Origin: Corynebacterium jeikeium
GTDB lineage: Bacteria; Actinomycetota; Actinomycetes; Mycobacteriales; Mycobacteriaceae
Direction: 5' to 3'
Assembly: GCA_003955985.1 (NCBI GenBank)
Contig: CP033784.1
Span: 2,456,252-2,520,251, forward strand
DNA: 64,000 bases
Positions within the stretch are counted from its first letter, which is position 1. Every line of letters begins with the position of its first letter. Both the position numbers and the translations under genes were made by a program. Below the pieces are notes generated by a model. The model saw only the letters and a program-made list of their open reading frames with translations, searched no databases and had not been told where the DNA came from. Shown here one piece after another: positions 8,705 to 17,217 of the stretch.

Positions 8705-8743
8705 GCTTAACCGGCTCGCTTAACCGGCTCGCTTAACCGGCTC
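8705..8743. repeat. Three tandem copies of a 13-bp unit at the 3' end of serS
   Basis: GCTTAACCGGCTC occurs at 8705-8717, 8718-8730 and 8731-8743 without interruption. On the serS strand the unit encodes the last residues and the stop. Because 13 is not a multiple of 3, the frame changes between copies and the second copy supplies the TAA stop. Confidence 0.9.
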
Positions 8744-9991
8744 GAGAACTTCCTTGCCCATCATGAACGGGCGCAGCGCCTCCGGAATCACCACAGAACC
8801 ATCGGCCTGCTGGTGGTTTTCCAGAATGGCGACCAGCCAACGCGTCGTGGCCAGCGTGCCATTTAGGGTGGCGCAGTACCGAGACTTGCCATCGGCATCG
8901 CGGTAGCGGGTCTTCAAACGACGAGCCTGGAAAGTCGTGCAGTTCGAAGTCGAGGTCAACTCGCGGTAGGTGTTCTGCGTCGGCACCCATGCCTCGGTAT
9001 CGAACTTGCGGGCAGCCGATGCACCCAGGTCACCACCAGCAACATCGATGATGCGGTACGGAACATCGACCGCGGCCAGCATCTCGCGCTCCATGTTCAG
9101 CAGCTTCTGGTGCTCTGCCTCCGCCTGCTCCGGCGGACAGTAGGAGAACATCTCCAGCTTGTCGAACTGGTGTACGCGCAGGATACCGCGGGTGTCCTTG
9201 CCGTAAGAGCCCGCTTCACGACGGAAACAGGAAGACCAACCAGCGTAGCGACGCGGCCCCTCCGACAGGTCAATAATCTCGTTGGAGTGGTAGCCGGCCA
9301 GCGCGACTTCCGAGGTACCGACCAGGTAGAGGTCATCTTCCTGCAGGTAGTAGATCTCATCGGAGTGCGCACCGAGGAAGCCAGTACCCGACATGGTCTC
9401 CGGACGAACCAGCACCGGCGGCACCATCAGCTGGAAGCCATTCTGAGTTGCCTTCTGAGCAGCCAGGTTCATCATGGCCAACTGCAGCATGGCACCGTAA
9501 CCGGTCAGGAAGTAGAAGCGGGAACCGGAGACCTTGACGCCACGCTCCATATCAATAAGACCCAGCGACTCACCGAGGTCCAGGTGATCTTTGGGCTCAA
9601 AGTCGAACTGTGGAATCTCACCGATTTCCTCCAGCACGACAAAGTCATCTTCGCCGCCGGCGGGCGCACCCGTAACGATGTTGCCAATCAGGTACTGCAG
9701 GCGCTCGACCTCAGCCTCGGCTTCCTTCTGCTCCGCTTCGGCTGCCTTCACGGCGTCGGAAAGCTCCTTGGCCTTCTCCAGCATGGCCGGGCGCTCTTCC
9801 TTCGACGCCTGACCAATCTTCTTGCCGAAGCCCTTCTGCTCTGAACGCAGCGCGTCGGTGGAGGCAATAACCTCACGGCGCTTAGCGTCAGCTTCCAGCA
9901 GCTGATCGACCAATGCCGGGTCCTCACCACGGGTGCGCTGGGACTCGCGGGCTACTTCAGGGTTTTCGCGAAGAAATTTGAGATCAATCAC
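8720..9991 (-). CDS. serS: Seryl-tRNA synthetase
   Basis: Class II aminoacyl-tRNA synthetase that charges tRNA-Ser (and the precursor of selenocysteinyl-tRNA where present), 423 residues. The N-terminal tRNA-binding coiled coil begins [12 protein letters not shown]. Motif 2 contains [15 protein letters not shown], and motif 3 lies in [19 protein letters not shown] chose the GTG at 9991 because the family almost always starts [11 protein letters not shown]; the frame is open 13 codons further upstream. AGGGG lies very close to the GTG. The C-terminal codons fall in a triple 13-bp tandem repeat, so the last residues are unusual. Confidence 0.95.
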   Translation of the reverse strand: MIDLKFLRENPEVARESQRTRGEDPALVDQLLEADAKRREVIASTDALRSEQKGFGKKIGQASKEERPAMLEKAKELSDAVKAAEAEQKEAEAEVERLQYLIGNIVTGAPAGGEDDFVVLEEIGEIPQFDFEPKDHLDLGESLGLIDMERGVKVSGSRFYFLTGYGAMLQLAMMNLAAQKATQNGFQLMVPPVLVRPETMSGTGFLGAHSDEIYYLQEDDLYLVGTSEVALAGYHSNEIIDLSEGPRRYAGWSSCFRREAGSYGKDTRGILRVHQFDKLEMFSYCPPEQAEAEHQKLLNMEREMLAAVDVPYRIIDVAGGDLGASAARKFDTEAWVPTQNTYRELTSTSNCTTFQARRLKTRYRDADGKSRYCATLNGTLATTRWLVAILENHQQADGSVVIPEALRPFMMGKEVLEPVKRAG

Positions 9992-10038
9992 GTCCCCTAG
10001 AGTACCTGGTTTACGTCGGCAAGCAGGCACAAGGCTTG

Positions 10039-10689
10039 CTAGAGTGCCGCTTCCGCTCCTGAGGCGACCAGCAGCGCGCCGAGGACGAGGAAGATCACGC
10101 CGGCGACAGTGTCAATCCACGGCCCTGCCAGCACCATTCGCTTGACGACGGCATCCGTCGACACCACGATTGCGATAAATAGGAAGAAAGCGATTTGGGA
10201 GACGATTAGCACCAACGTACAAAGCACAAGCGTCCCCACGGATGCGCCTGCGGGAATGAACTGTGAAAGCACTGCCGCGAGGAAGAGAACAATCTTCGGG
10301 TTCGACATGTTGGTGAAAAAGCCCTGGCGGAACGTCGCCTTCGGCGACCGGAGCGCCTCGCTTCCCAGGGCTGGTGCGGCACCGGCGCGCAGTTCGCGGA
10401 GAGTATTGATGCCTGCCTTGGCCATACTGATACCCATGTAAATGAGATAACAGCCACCGACAAGCTGGATTACGCCCATCAGCAAAGGATTGGCGGTGAT
10501 GACAGCTGCGAACCCAAAAACTGTGAGGGTCATCCAGATAGTGGCGCCAGTACTGATACCCGCAACCGCTGCGATCGCGTGCTTTCGGGATTTGGTGGCA
10601 AGGCGCAGGATTAAGAAGACGTCAGGCCCTGGTGAGGCCATACCAATAATGTGGACGCCCAGCAGGCTGAGTAGTGCAGTCCAGGTCAA
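10039..10689 (-). CDS. LysE/RhtB-family amino acid exporter
   Basis: Integral membrane translocator, about 216 residues with five to six hydrophobic segments. The N-terminal motif [18 protein letters not shown] is the family mark (the SPGP block). I prefer the TTG at 10689, which has GAGGAC about 9 bases upstream; an in-frame TTG at 10752 has no ribosome binding site and would add a non-hydrophobic leader. It lies directly behind serS on the same strand, and transcription into serS is possible. The exported substrate (Lys, Arg, Thr, homoserine or others) cannot be told from the sequence. Confidence 0.85.
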   Translation of the reverse strand: MTWTALLSLLGVHIIGMASPGPDVFLILRLATKSRKHAIAAVAGISTGATIWMTLTVFGFAAVITANPLLMGVIQLVGGCYLIYMGISMAKAGINTLRELRAGAAPALGSEALRSPKATFRQGFFTNMSNPKIVLFLAAVLSQFIPAGASVGTLVLCTLVLIVSQIAFFLFIAIVVSTDAVVKRMVLAGPWIDTVAGVIFLVLGALLVASGAEAAL

Positions 10690-10823
10690 GACTCGTGTCC
10701 TCGGGTAGCGAACAAATACCGGACTATTGTAGTGCCTGAAGTTATTGAGCAAACTCGGACCGCAAACTCGGACAGAGCGTTACCTTGTCCACAGGCTCAT
10801 TGGCGGTGCACAATGGGGTCACT

Positions 10824-12077
10824 ATGGCTGATGACAATATGAACCAGGATCGCGAGCACGCTGCCGCCACAGACACTGACTCCGGTGCAGGTACTGGCGC
10901 AGATGCCAGCGCTGGTGCATCCTCCGCAGCCGGCAACGATGCCAACGCTTCGAATAACTCCCGTGGAAGCTGGGGAATGCGCGCTTTGTCGACGGCAATG
11001 CTGGTTGGCGCCGCGGGAATGGCATTCGCGCTGCAAGCGGGAGTCATCGAGCCACCGAGTGGGCCACTTGGGGGCAAGGGTTCGTCGGCAAGCGCGTCAT
11101 CGTCGACAACGACGACCATCGTCGACAAGGAGACGACGGCGTTCACCAGCGCAACCGCGGGCAACTGTCTGGACTGGAATCTGGCAGAAGATTTGAATGT
11201 TTCTGACTTCCGCGTCGTGCCCTGTGAGCAGCCGCACGCTTATGAGGTCGCCAAGAAACTGAATCTCGCCGATTACGAGGAACATCCGGGGCAATACGCC
11301 AAAACTGCCAACTACCCGACAGCGGACAATTTGGTGGCTCTGCAAAATGGCGTGTGTCGCAACACTGTGACTGAATACCTGGGCGGCCAGTACGATCCAG
11401 ACGGTCGATTTATCACGGCGCCGATCATTCCTTCACCTAGCCAGTGGGAAAAGGGTGACCGAACCTTCCTGTGCGGTATCCAGGTCGTCGATGAAGACGG
11501 CAACACGGCGCACATGTCCGGTCCTGCGGCCGGGCAGGACCAGTCCCGCGTGTTCGAGGGCGGCCGCTGCGTGACATTGGACGAAAACGGCGCCATCCGC
11601 CAGGTGCCGTGCGTGGAAGATCATCTGATGGAGTCGACGGGAGTTGTCAATCTCCGCGACCATTTCGGTGACAACGTCCCCACTGACCAGGAGCAAAATG
11701 ATGTGCTCGCGGAACAGTGTGTGACTCTCGCGCAGAATTACCTCGGCGGTGACGACCCGCTGTATAACTCCACGCTGCTGCCATTTTGGACATCACTGTC
11801 GCAGGAGTCGCTCAATGCCGGCTCGCGCAGTGTGAACTGCTGGTTGATTAAGGACAATGGCCAGGGCGGGTTCTCCACTCTCAACGGCCACGCTAACGAG
11901 TCCTTCACTATCGACGGCCAGCCGCCCGTAGCTCCGCCACCGCGCAATCCGCTGCGGGAGGAGCAGGGTGACGCTGGCGCTGGCGCTGGCACAGGTGACG
12001 TCGGTGAGGTCGGTGCCGACGGTACTGGCGCAGGAGCAGGCGCTGCGGATAACGCAGTCGCTCCCGCCGGACAATAG
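10824..12077 (+). CDS. Septum-formation-family membrane protein
   Basis: 417-residue protein: a cytoplasmic Ala/Asp/Thr-rich stretch (1-50), one membrane segment near 52-72 (ALSTAMLVGAAGMAFAL), and an extracytoplasmic part. The external part has the Septum_form-like pattern GNCLDWN ... VVPCEQPHAYEV and a second Cys-containing repeat (GRCVTLDENGAIRQVPC), with paired cysteines likely in disulphides. The C-terminus is Gly/Ala/Asp-rich and disordered. I chose ATG 10824, with GGGG just upstream, over an earlier TTG. It probably acts at the cell envelope or division site by family analogy; the molecular role is not known. Confidence 0.8.
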   Translation: MADDNMNQDREHAAATDTDSGAGTGADASAGASSAAGNDANASNNSRGSWGMRALSTAMLVGAAGMAFALQAGVIEPPSGPLGGKGSSASASSSTTTTIVDKETTAFTSATAGNCLDWNLAEDLNVSDFRVVPCEQPHAYEVAKKLNLADYEEHPGQYAKTANYPTADNLVALQNGVCRNTVTEYLGGQYDPDGRFITAPIIPSPSQWEKGDRTFLCGIQVVDEDGNTAHMSGPAAGQDQSRVFEGGRCVTLDENGAIRQVPCVEDHLMESTGVVNLRDHFGDNVPTDQEQNDVLAEQCVTLAQNYLGGDDPLYNSTLLPFWTSLSQESLNAGSRSVNCWLIKDNGQGGFSTLNGHANESFTIDGQPPVAPPPRNPLREEQGDAGAGAGTGDVGEVGADGTGAGAGAADNAVAPAGQ

Positions 12078-12124
12078 AACAATCGGCCAGTAAAACAAGA
12101 GGACATTGCGAGGCAGCACCATAA

Positions 12125-12469
12125 ATGGTTGACGTTAGCCCGGAGCGGTTCGATGCACTTGTCGATGAGGCCATCGACCGCATCCCCACGCAGTTTCTCG
12201 ACCAGCTCGATCAGGTCATCATCCAGGTCCACCCGTATAACCTCGACGAACCCACACTGCTGGGCCTCTACGAGGGCATACCTCTGACCGAGCGTTCTAA
12301 CAACCACTGGGGTCCGCCTGACCAAATCAGCCTGTATCGCGACATGCTCTGCCGCATCAGCCGCACCGAAGAGGAGCTGGTGGAGCAGATTCGGGTCACT
12401 CTCCTGCATGAGATCGGGCATTATTTCGGCCTCGAGGAGGAGGATCTGGACCGACTCGGCTACGGATAA
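12125..12469 (+). CDS. Small zincin-like metallopeptidase family protein
   Basis: 114 residues. Near the C-terminus it carries HEIGHYFGLEE, the HExxH zinc-binding motif of the bacterial MTH/DUF1025 'possibl_zinc metallopeptidase' family. It follows the septum-formation gene by 47 bases and precedes the DUF1707 gene, so the three may be co-transcribed. Substrate unknown. Confidence 0.85.
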   Translation: MVDVSPERFDALVDEAIDRIPTQFLDQLDQVIIQVHPYNLDEPTLLGLYEGIPLTERSNNHWGPPDQISLYRDMLCRISRTEEELVEQIRVTLLHEIGHYFGLEEEDLDRLGYG

Positions 12470-12547
12470 GTTTGTCCCGCCGTGCACGGTCTCGTCCCTC
12501 TCGCGATGCTGTCCCCTCCCCTCTTCTTCCCTGTAGCCTTAATAACC

Positions 12548-13093
12548 ATGAGCGACAACTCGAGCGAGAAGCCAGAAATCAGGGTCGGCGACAGGGAGCG
12601 CAACGCTGCCATGGAGCGTCTCGGCAATCATTTCGCTGATGGCTACTTGGATGTCGATGAGTTCTCCAAACGCGCCGAAAGTGCTGCTTCCGCTAAAACT
12701 CGGGCAGAACTGCAAACTCTCTTCGCGGACCTGCCCGCTGAGGTCTCCCCCGAGAGTTCACAGGGCACCCCGGCTAATCCGCAGCATCAAAGTGTCGATC
12801 AAGAGCTGCAAAACCTGATGAAAAAGGGCCGCCAGCTCAACATTGTTGATTCTGCTGCAGGCGTTATCGTATGTGTCACTATCGTTCTGATGTTTTTCAC
12901 CAATATCGATAACGCGTGGCTCGGCTTCATCGTCGCTGCGGCCGTTGCCCTTATCGGGCGCGCCGCCTTGAACATCAATGATGACGAAGAAGAGCTCCTC
13001 AACGAAATCAACGAAGAGGAATCCAAGCGTCGCACGGAACGCCTACGCCTGGCAGCGCAGAAGCGCCGCGAGATTCAGGAAGGCCAGCAGTAA
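12548..13093 (+). CDS. DUF1707 domain membrane protein
   Basis: 181 residues. The N-terminal 55 residues (RVGDRERNAAMERLGNHFADGYLDVDEF) are a DUF1707 (SHOCT-like) domain common in actinobacteria. Two membrane segments follow (about 98-115 and 120-138), and the C-terminal 40 residues are a charged helix rich in Glu, Arg and Lys. The ATG at 12548 gives the typical start MSDN just before the domain; the open frame extends upstream into a hydrophobic stretch that I do not trust. Function unknown. Confidence 0.85.
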   Translation: MSDNSSEKPEIRVGDRERNAAMERLGNHFADGYLDVDEFSKRAESAASAKTRAELQTLFADLPAEVSPESSQGTPANPQHQSVDQELQNLMKKGRQLNIVDSAAGVIVCVTIVLMFFTNIDNAWLGFIVAAAVALIGRAALNINDDEEELLNEINEEESKRRTERLRLAAQKRREIQEGQQ

Positions 13094-13127
13094 CGGTCAG
13101 CAGTAACGGTCGCCGTTTCGCTCCCTT

Positions 13128-13919
13128 CTAGGGCAACTCGCTGTCGCCCCAGCGACGCACATCCCACGCGCGCGGTTCAATGCCAGCACGCTTGCCGACG
13201 GCCGCTGCGTTCGGAACCAGCTCAATTCGCTCGGTATTGGCAATGCGGTGTCGCAGTGCGTATTCCGGATCCACCCCGGTCAGATACTGCCCAATCAGAC
13301 GAATAGCCGCGCCGTGGCTGACAATGACGACATCCTTGCTGCTGCCCTCCCTGGACTCCTTGGATTCACCACCTGTCGCTCCTGCCTGCTCCAGCAGCTG
13401 CTGTAGCGTCGGCAGGTATCGGTTCAGCACGTCAGCACCGGATTCACCGCCGGGAAGACGATACTCCAGCTCCCCATTGAGCCACTGGTAGAAGGCGCGC
13501 ATGTACTCCATGTGCGCATCGCGATCATTGCGCCCCTCAAGGTCGCCGGCCTGAATCTCGTGGAGACCACCCTCATGGCGGATGCGAACGGAAGTCTCTC
13601 CCAGGCGGTGCAGACTCGCGACCGCGCCTGCACCAGTTTGGCGTGCACGCAGGGCATGGGATGTGACGATGTCACCGATTCTGTGGACGTCGGGAAGCAA
13701 AAGACGTCCCAGACTGCGCGCCTGCCTCACACCGAGGTCGGTGAGCGGTGCGCCCGGCAATGCGGTATCCAGGCGGCGGTTGATGTTGCCGGTGGTCTGC
13801 CCGTGGCGGATGAAAATGATGCGCTGGGAATCAACCGGCATGACAGATTCAGGGCGGTCTGGGCGGTCATCGAGGAAAGGCAGCTGTCCAACTGGATTTT
13901 CGGGCGCGGCGGGTGTCAT
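13128..13919 (-). CDS. Histidine phosphatase (phosphoglycerate-mutase-like) family protein
   Basis: 263 residues. The phosphate-accepting histidine lies in IRHG (38-40), and the second catalytic His is H202 in SHGAA. An acidic residue fits near E121. An N-terminal extension of about 30 residues precedes the core. It starts 3 bases after the pheA stop, the same order as pheA and a gpm-like gene in C. glutamicum, so the two form an operon. The substrate is not known; sequence similarity to phosphoglycerate mutase does not prove that activity. Confidence 0.88.
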   Translation of the reverse strand: MTPAAPENPVGQLPFLDDRPDRPESVMPVDSQRIIFIRHGQTTGNINRRLDTALPGAPLTDLGVRQARSLGRLLLPDVHRIGDIVTSHALRARQTGAGAVASLHRLGETSVRIRHEGGLHEIQAGDLEGRNDRDAHMEYMRAFYQWLNGELEYRLPGGESGADVLNRYLPTLQQLLEQAGATGGESKESREGSSKDVVIVSHGAAIRLIGQYLTGVDPEYALRHRIANTERIELVPNAAAVGKRAGIEPRAWDVRRWGDSELP

Positions 13920-13922
13920 GTT

Positions 13923-14858
13923 TTACCTTCGTCCTTCCTTGAGCGCGTCGACCCATTCAATTGACTGGGAGATATCCGGCGGCGGGGTCATAATGCTGCG
14001 GCGACCGCCCTCAGCGACCGGCCAAGATCCCAGATACCGCAGGTCTTCGGCGTATTCGTGCAGTGCCGCGAGAGCCGCCGCAACCTGTGCATCATCAACG
14101 TGGCCGTTGCAGTCAATGTAGAAGCGGTAGAGGCCGAAGAGCTCTCGTGTCGGCCGCGACTCGATGCGGGTGAGGTTGACCTGTCGCACTGCGAACTCAT
14201 TCATGGCGCGCATCAGTGTGCCGGGCTGGTTCGGCAGCGTGAAGGAGACCGAGGTCCGGTCGGCACCGGTGCGCGGCGTCGGCACACCAGGGCGCCCCAC
14301 CAGCAGGAAACGGGTTCGGGCACCGCGCACGTCGGCGACCTCAGTGGCCAGCGCCTCAAGTCCGAGCAGCTCACCCGCGCGGGCCGGGGCAGCGCAAGCG
14401 TCGTGGGTACCCTCGGCGACCTGGTGAGCCGCCGCCGCATTGGAGCTGGCCTGATGAACTTCCACGCCCGGAAGGTTGGCATCCACCCACTGTTTGACCT
14501 GCGGATACGCCACAGGATGTGTCGTAAAAGTACGCACCTGTTCCGCCGTCGTACCGGGACGGACCAGGATAGAGAAGACCACCCCGACCTCGGTTTCACG
14601 GAAAACCTGCAGCTCCGGCCCAGCAGCGAGGGCATCAAAAGTTGGTGTGACGGGACCGTCCACGCTGCTTTCGATAGCCACGCAGGCAAAGTCCGCTTCC
14701 CCTCGGCGCACGGCTCCAAGCGCGGCCGCGGGACTATCCACCGGCACCGCATTGACCGCGGATTCCCCTGCCGGATCAATCTCGCCAGCACGCGCCATGT
14801 CCCACAGCGCCTGCTCGGTGAATGTGCCCGCAGGACCCAAATAAGTAACCGTCGTCAT
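13923..14858 (-). CDS. pheA: Prephenate dehydratase
   Basis: Converts prephenate to phenylpyruvate in phenylalanine synthesis. 311 residues, monofunctional (no chorismate mutase domain). The N-terminus TYLGPAGTFTEQAL and ESSVDGPV mark the catalytic domain, and the TRF motif is at 182-184. The C-terminal ACT domain (about 203-280) has ESRP at 233-236, the phenylalanine-binding signature that gives feedback inhibition. The start is 33 bases from the divergent amidase start, so the two promoters must overlap. Confidence 0.95.
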   Translation of the reverse strand: MTTVTYLGPAGTFTEQALWDMARAGEIDPAGESAVNAVPVDSPAAALGAVRRGEADFACVAIESSVDGPVTPTFDALAAGPELQVFRETEVGVVFSILVRPGTTAEQVRTFTTHPVAYPQVKQWVDANLPGVEVHQASSNAAAAHQVAEGTHDACAAPARAGELLGLEALATEVADVRGARTRFLLVGRPGVPTPRTGADRTSVSFTLPNQPGTLMRAMNEFAVRQVNLTRIESRPTRELFGLYRFYIDCNGHVDDAQVAAALAALHEYAEDLRYLGSWPVAEGGRRSIMTPPPDISQSIEWVDALKEGRR

Positions 14859-14891
14859 AAGCTCAGATTAGAGGGCTTCTACACTTATTGC

Positions 14892-16280
14892 ATGACCTTT
14901 TCTTCCGAGATGCCCGCCCGCGCCCTCACTGAAGCCGTGCGCAGTGGCGCAATCTCGGTATCGGAGATCGTTTCGGAATTCGCCACGCTTGCCGACGACG
15001 CCGCGACCAATCCCGCCCGTTTCGGTATTGCCACGTCCTTGGCCGAGCACGCTGTCGACCGCGCGCGCAGCCTCACTGCCGAATCCGAACCCGCCCGGCG
15101 CGCTAGCCACGGACTCCCGCGTGACCTCCTAGGTCTGCCAGTGGCAATCAAGGACCTATTCACCATCGCTGGTGTCGAATGCACGATGGGCTCGACCAAC
15201 TTGGCTTTCACCGCCACCGAAACCTCGGAACCCGTGGCGAAACTGCTGGCTCGCGGCGCGGTCCTCACGGCGACAACGCACACCTCCGAGGTCGGGATGA
15301 CGGCCTACACCGAGCCGATTGGCTACCCGGCCCCAGAAAACCCCTACTTCGCCACGCCCAATCAGCTGTCCAATCAGCCGGATACCACGCCACGCACTCC
15401 CGGCGGTTCCTCGGGCGGCAGCGCGGTGGCTGTCGCAACTGGTGTCGTTCCCGCAGCTCTGGGCTCTGACGGCGGCGGTTCTATCCGTGTGCCCGCCGCC
15501 TGCTGTGGCCTCGTTGGGTTGAAGCCAGCACACGATATTGCGGGTGGAAATCTCTCCACGCCCGCCTTCCTCACTCGCACAGTCGATGACGCAGCGCTAC
15601 TGGCCGGGGTGCCACTTTCCTCAACCCCGCATGTTTTCCGACGTTTCCAGCGTCCCCTTCGCATCGGTGTCACTGTCAGCCCTTTTCATGCTGAGGTGGA
15701 CGTCGATAAGCGCTGGGCAAACGGTGCGTGGGCGGCGGCTGACCGTCTTGCCGACGCCGGGTACGACGTGGTGGAAGTGCCCAGCCCCTACGATCCGGCA
15801 GGTCCGGACGTGTTCGAGATTTTTCGACGGACCATCACGCGAATGGCCACGAAATTGCCGCGCGCGGACTACTCCGAGATTGTGCAGTGGATTCGAGCCT
15901 GTGGCCAGGAGATTTCCGCAGCGGAGGCGACGGCGACACATCAGCAGCGGATGGCTCTGCCCGGCGCGATTCGGTCGCGTTGGGAAGTCGATGCGGTGAT
16001 TACGCCAACGCTGGCGTTTGATCCGCCGCGTATTGGGCATTTCTCTGCGTTGGCGCCGTCGGAGGACTTTGACGAGCAAACCCGGTGGACACCGTGGTTG
16101 TCGCTGTGGAATCTGACTGGGTGGGCGAGTGTGTCGGTGCCGATTGCTGTGCCGGGTACGAGCGGTGCCAGCGCCAGCACAGTGCACCCCGCCACCAGCG
16201 TCAATATCGGTGCGGTGCGCTGCGGCGAGGCAGAGCTACTGGAGATGGCTAGCGTGCTGGAGGCTGCTAACGCCAACTAG
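14892..16280 (+). CDS. Amidase signature family protein
   Basis: 462 residues. The amidase signature is complete: Lys near residue 87 in VAIKDLF, GGSSGGSA at 171-178 and the nucleophile Ser in SDGGGSIR near 197. It hydrolyses an unknown amide; the family includes GatA, but this protein lacks gatB/gatC neighbours, so it is more likely a general amidase. The ATG at 14892 is chosen because the long upstream open frame is antisense to pheA. Its stop codon overlaps the stop of the convergent kinase gene. Confidence 0.88.
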   Translation: MTFSSEMPARALTEAVRSGAISVSEIVSEFATLADDAATNPARFGIATSLAEHAVDRARSLTAESEPARRASHGLPRDLLGLPVAIKDLFTIAGVECTMGSTNLAFTATETSEPVAKLLARGAVLTATTHTSEVGMTAYTEPIGYPAPENPYFATPNQLSNQPDTTPRTPGGSSGGSAVAVATGVVPAALGSDGGGSIRVPAACCGLVGLKPAHDIAGGNLSTPAFLTRTVDDAALLAGVPLSSTPHVFRRFQRPLRIGVTVSPFHAEVDVDKRWANGAWAAADRLADAGYDVVEVPSPYDPAGPDVFEIFRRTITRMATKLPRADYSEIVQWIRACGQEISAAEATATHQQRMALPGAIRSRWEVDAVITPTLAFDPPRIGHFSALAPSEDFDEQTRWTPWLSLWNLTGWASVSVPIAVPGTSGASASTVHPATSVNIGAVRCGEAELLEMASVLEAANAN

Positions 16281-17086
16281 CGCACGTACTTCGCCGCCAT
16301 TGCCGCCGCCTGTCCGGCGTATCCGCCACCAAAAAGCACCGCGTGCATGAGCACGGCGTAGAGCTGATGGAGTTCGCAGCTCTCGGCGAAATCCGGCAGC
16401 GGATGTACGGATTCGTAGCCACGCAAGATCTCGTCGAAATGCGTTGCCCCGAATAGCGCCAGCAGTGCCAGATCTTCCTCGCGGGCTCCGCCGTGCGCCG
16501 CGGGGTCAATCAAGATCGCGCCGTCTGCATCCCACATAAGGTTTCCCCACCACAGGTCACCGTGGACACGCGCAGCATCTGGCTCGTTGTCGAAATCCCC
16601 AGCCAAGAGGCGCTCAATGAGCTGGTCAAAGATATCTAGCTGACGGTTATTGTAGGAGCTTTCCAACTTTCCCAGCGCTGGCAGCAGACGCCCTTTGGCC
16701 CAGTATTCACCGAAGCTCTCCCGTGGAGTCAGGTCCATCTGCAGGGGCTGATCCAGTGGACCGAAGTAACCGTGCCCCTCCCACCCATCGGGGCCGGCAC
16801 CCCAGCCAGCAGCGCCCAGATTGTGGGTAATGGCCAACGATTTTCCGAAATCGTACGCTGCCTGCGGAGTCGGCACCGTCGACTCAATTCGACGCAATTT
16901 CAGCGCATGCCCGCTCACGCCCAGCACCTCCACTACGCGCGCACCGCCGTCAGCTTCACCCTCGCGCAGCCAACCCAGCCCCGCCGCCTCACAGGCGAAG
17001 AAATCCCTAGGGACACCATGCCGGCTCTTGACATAAACATCCGACTCGTTGACTGCACGTTCGTTGTTCTGGTTCATTGCGGACAT
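16277..17086 (-). CDS. Fructosamine kinase family protein
   Basis: 269 residues, aminoglycoside-phosphotransferase-like fold. Recognisable parts are VYVKSRHG with EAAGLGWL near the N-terminus, the catalytic loop HGDLWWGNLMWDADG and IDPAAHGGAREEDLALL. Members phosphorylate ketosamines (protein deglycation) or related compounds. I used the ATG at 17086, which has GGAAAT just upstream; an in-frame GTG at 17128 and an ATG at 17077 are alternatives. The last 4 bases overlap the 3' end of the amidase gene. Confidence 0.85.
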   Translation of the reverse strand: MSAMNQNNERAVNESDVYVKSRHGVPRDFFACEAAGLGWLREGEADGGARVVEVLGVSGHALKLRRIESTVPTPQAAYDFGKSLAITHNLGAAGWGAGPDGWEGHGYFGPLDQPLQMDLTPRESFGEYWAKGRLLPALGKLESSYNNRQLDIFDQLIERLLAGDFDNEPDAARVHGDLWWGNLMWDADGAILIDPAAHGGAREEDLALLALFGATHFDEILRGYESVHPLPDFAESCELHQLYAVLMHAVLFGGGYAGQAAAMAAKYVR

Positions 17087-17203
17087 ATTTCCAGCATATT
17101 CTTCTTCGTTCCCAACCCCTTTCAGCACGTCGCATGCAGGGTAACGCCAGCGCTACCAAGACTTGTATTGCTGTCTCGGTTCTCTTAGTCCACTGTCGTT
17201 GCC

Positions 17204-17209
17204 TATTCT
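17204..17209 (+). promoter_or_regulatory. Possible -10 box for leaderless LCP mRNA
   Basis: TATTCT lies 8 bases before the ATG at 17218, and no ribosome binding site is visible. That spacing puts transcription start at about the ATG. No clear -35 box. Confidence 0.35.
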
Positions 17210-17217
17210 TTATTGGT

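Noticed and set aside
8705..8743. CRISPR-like repeats
   Set aside because: The 13-bp units are contiguous without spacers.
14058..14891. Long upstream extension of the amidase frame
   Set aside because: It is antisense to pheA; the amidase family starts near MTFSSEMPARALTEAV at 14892.
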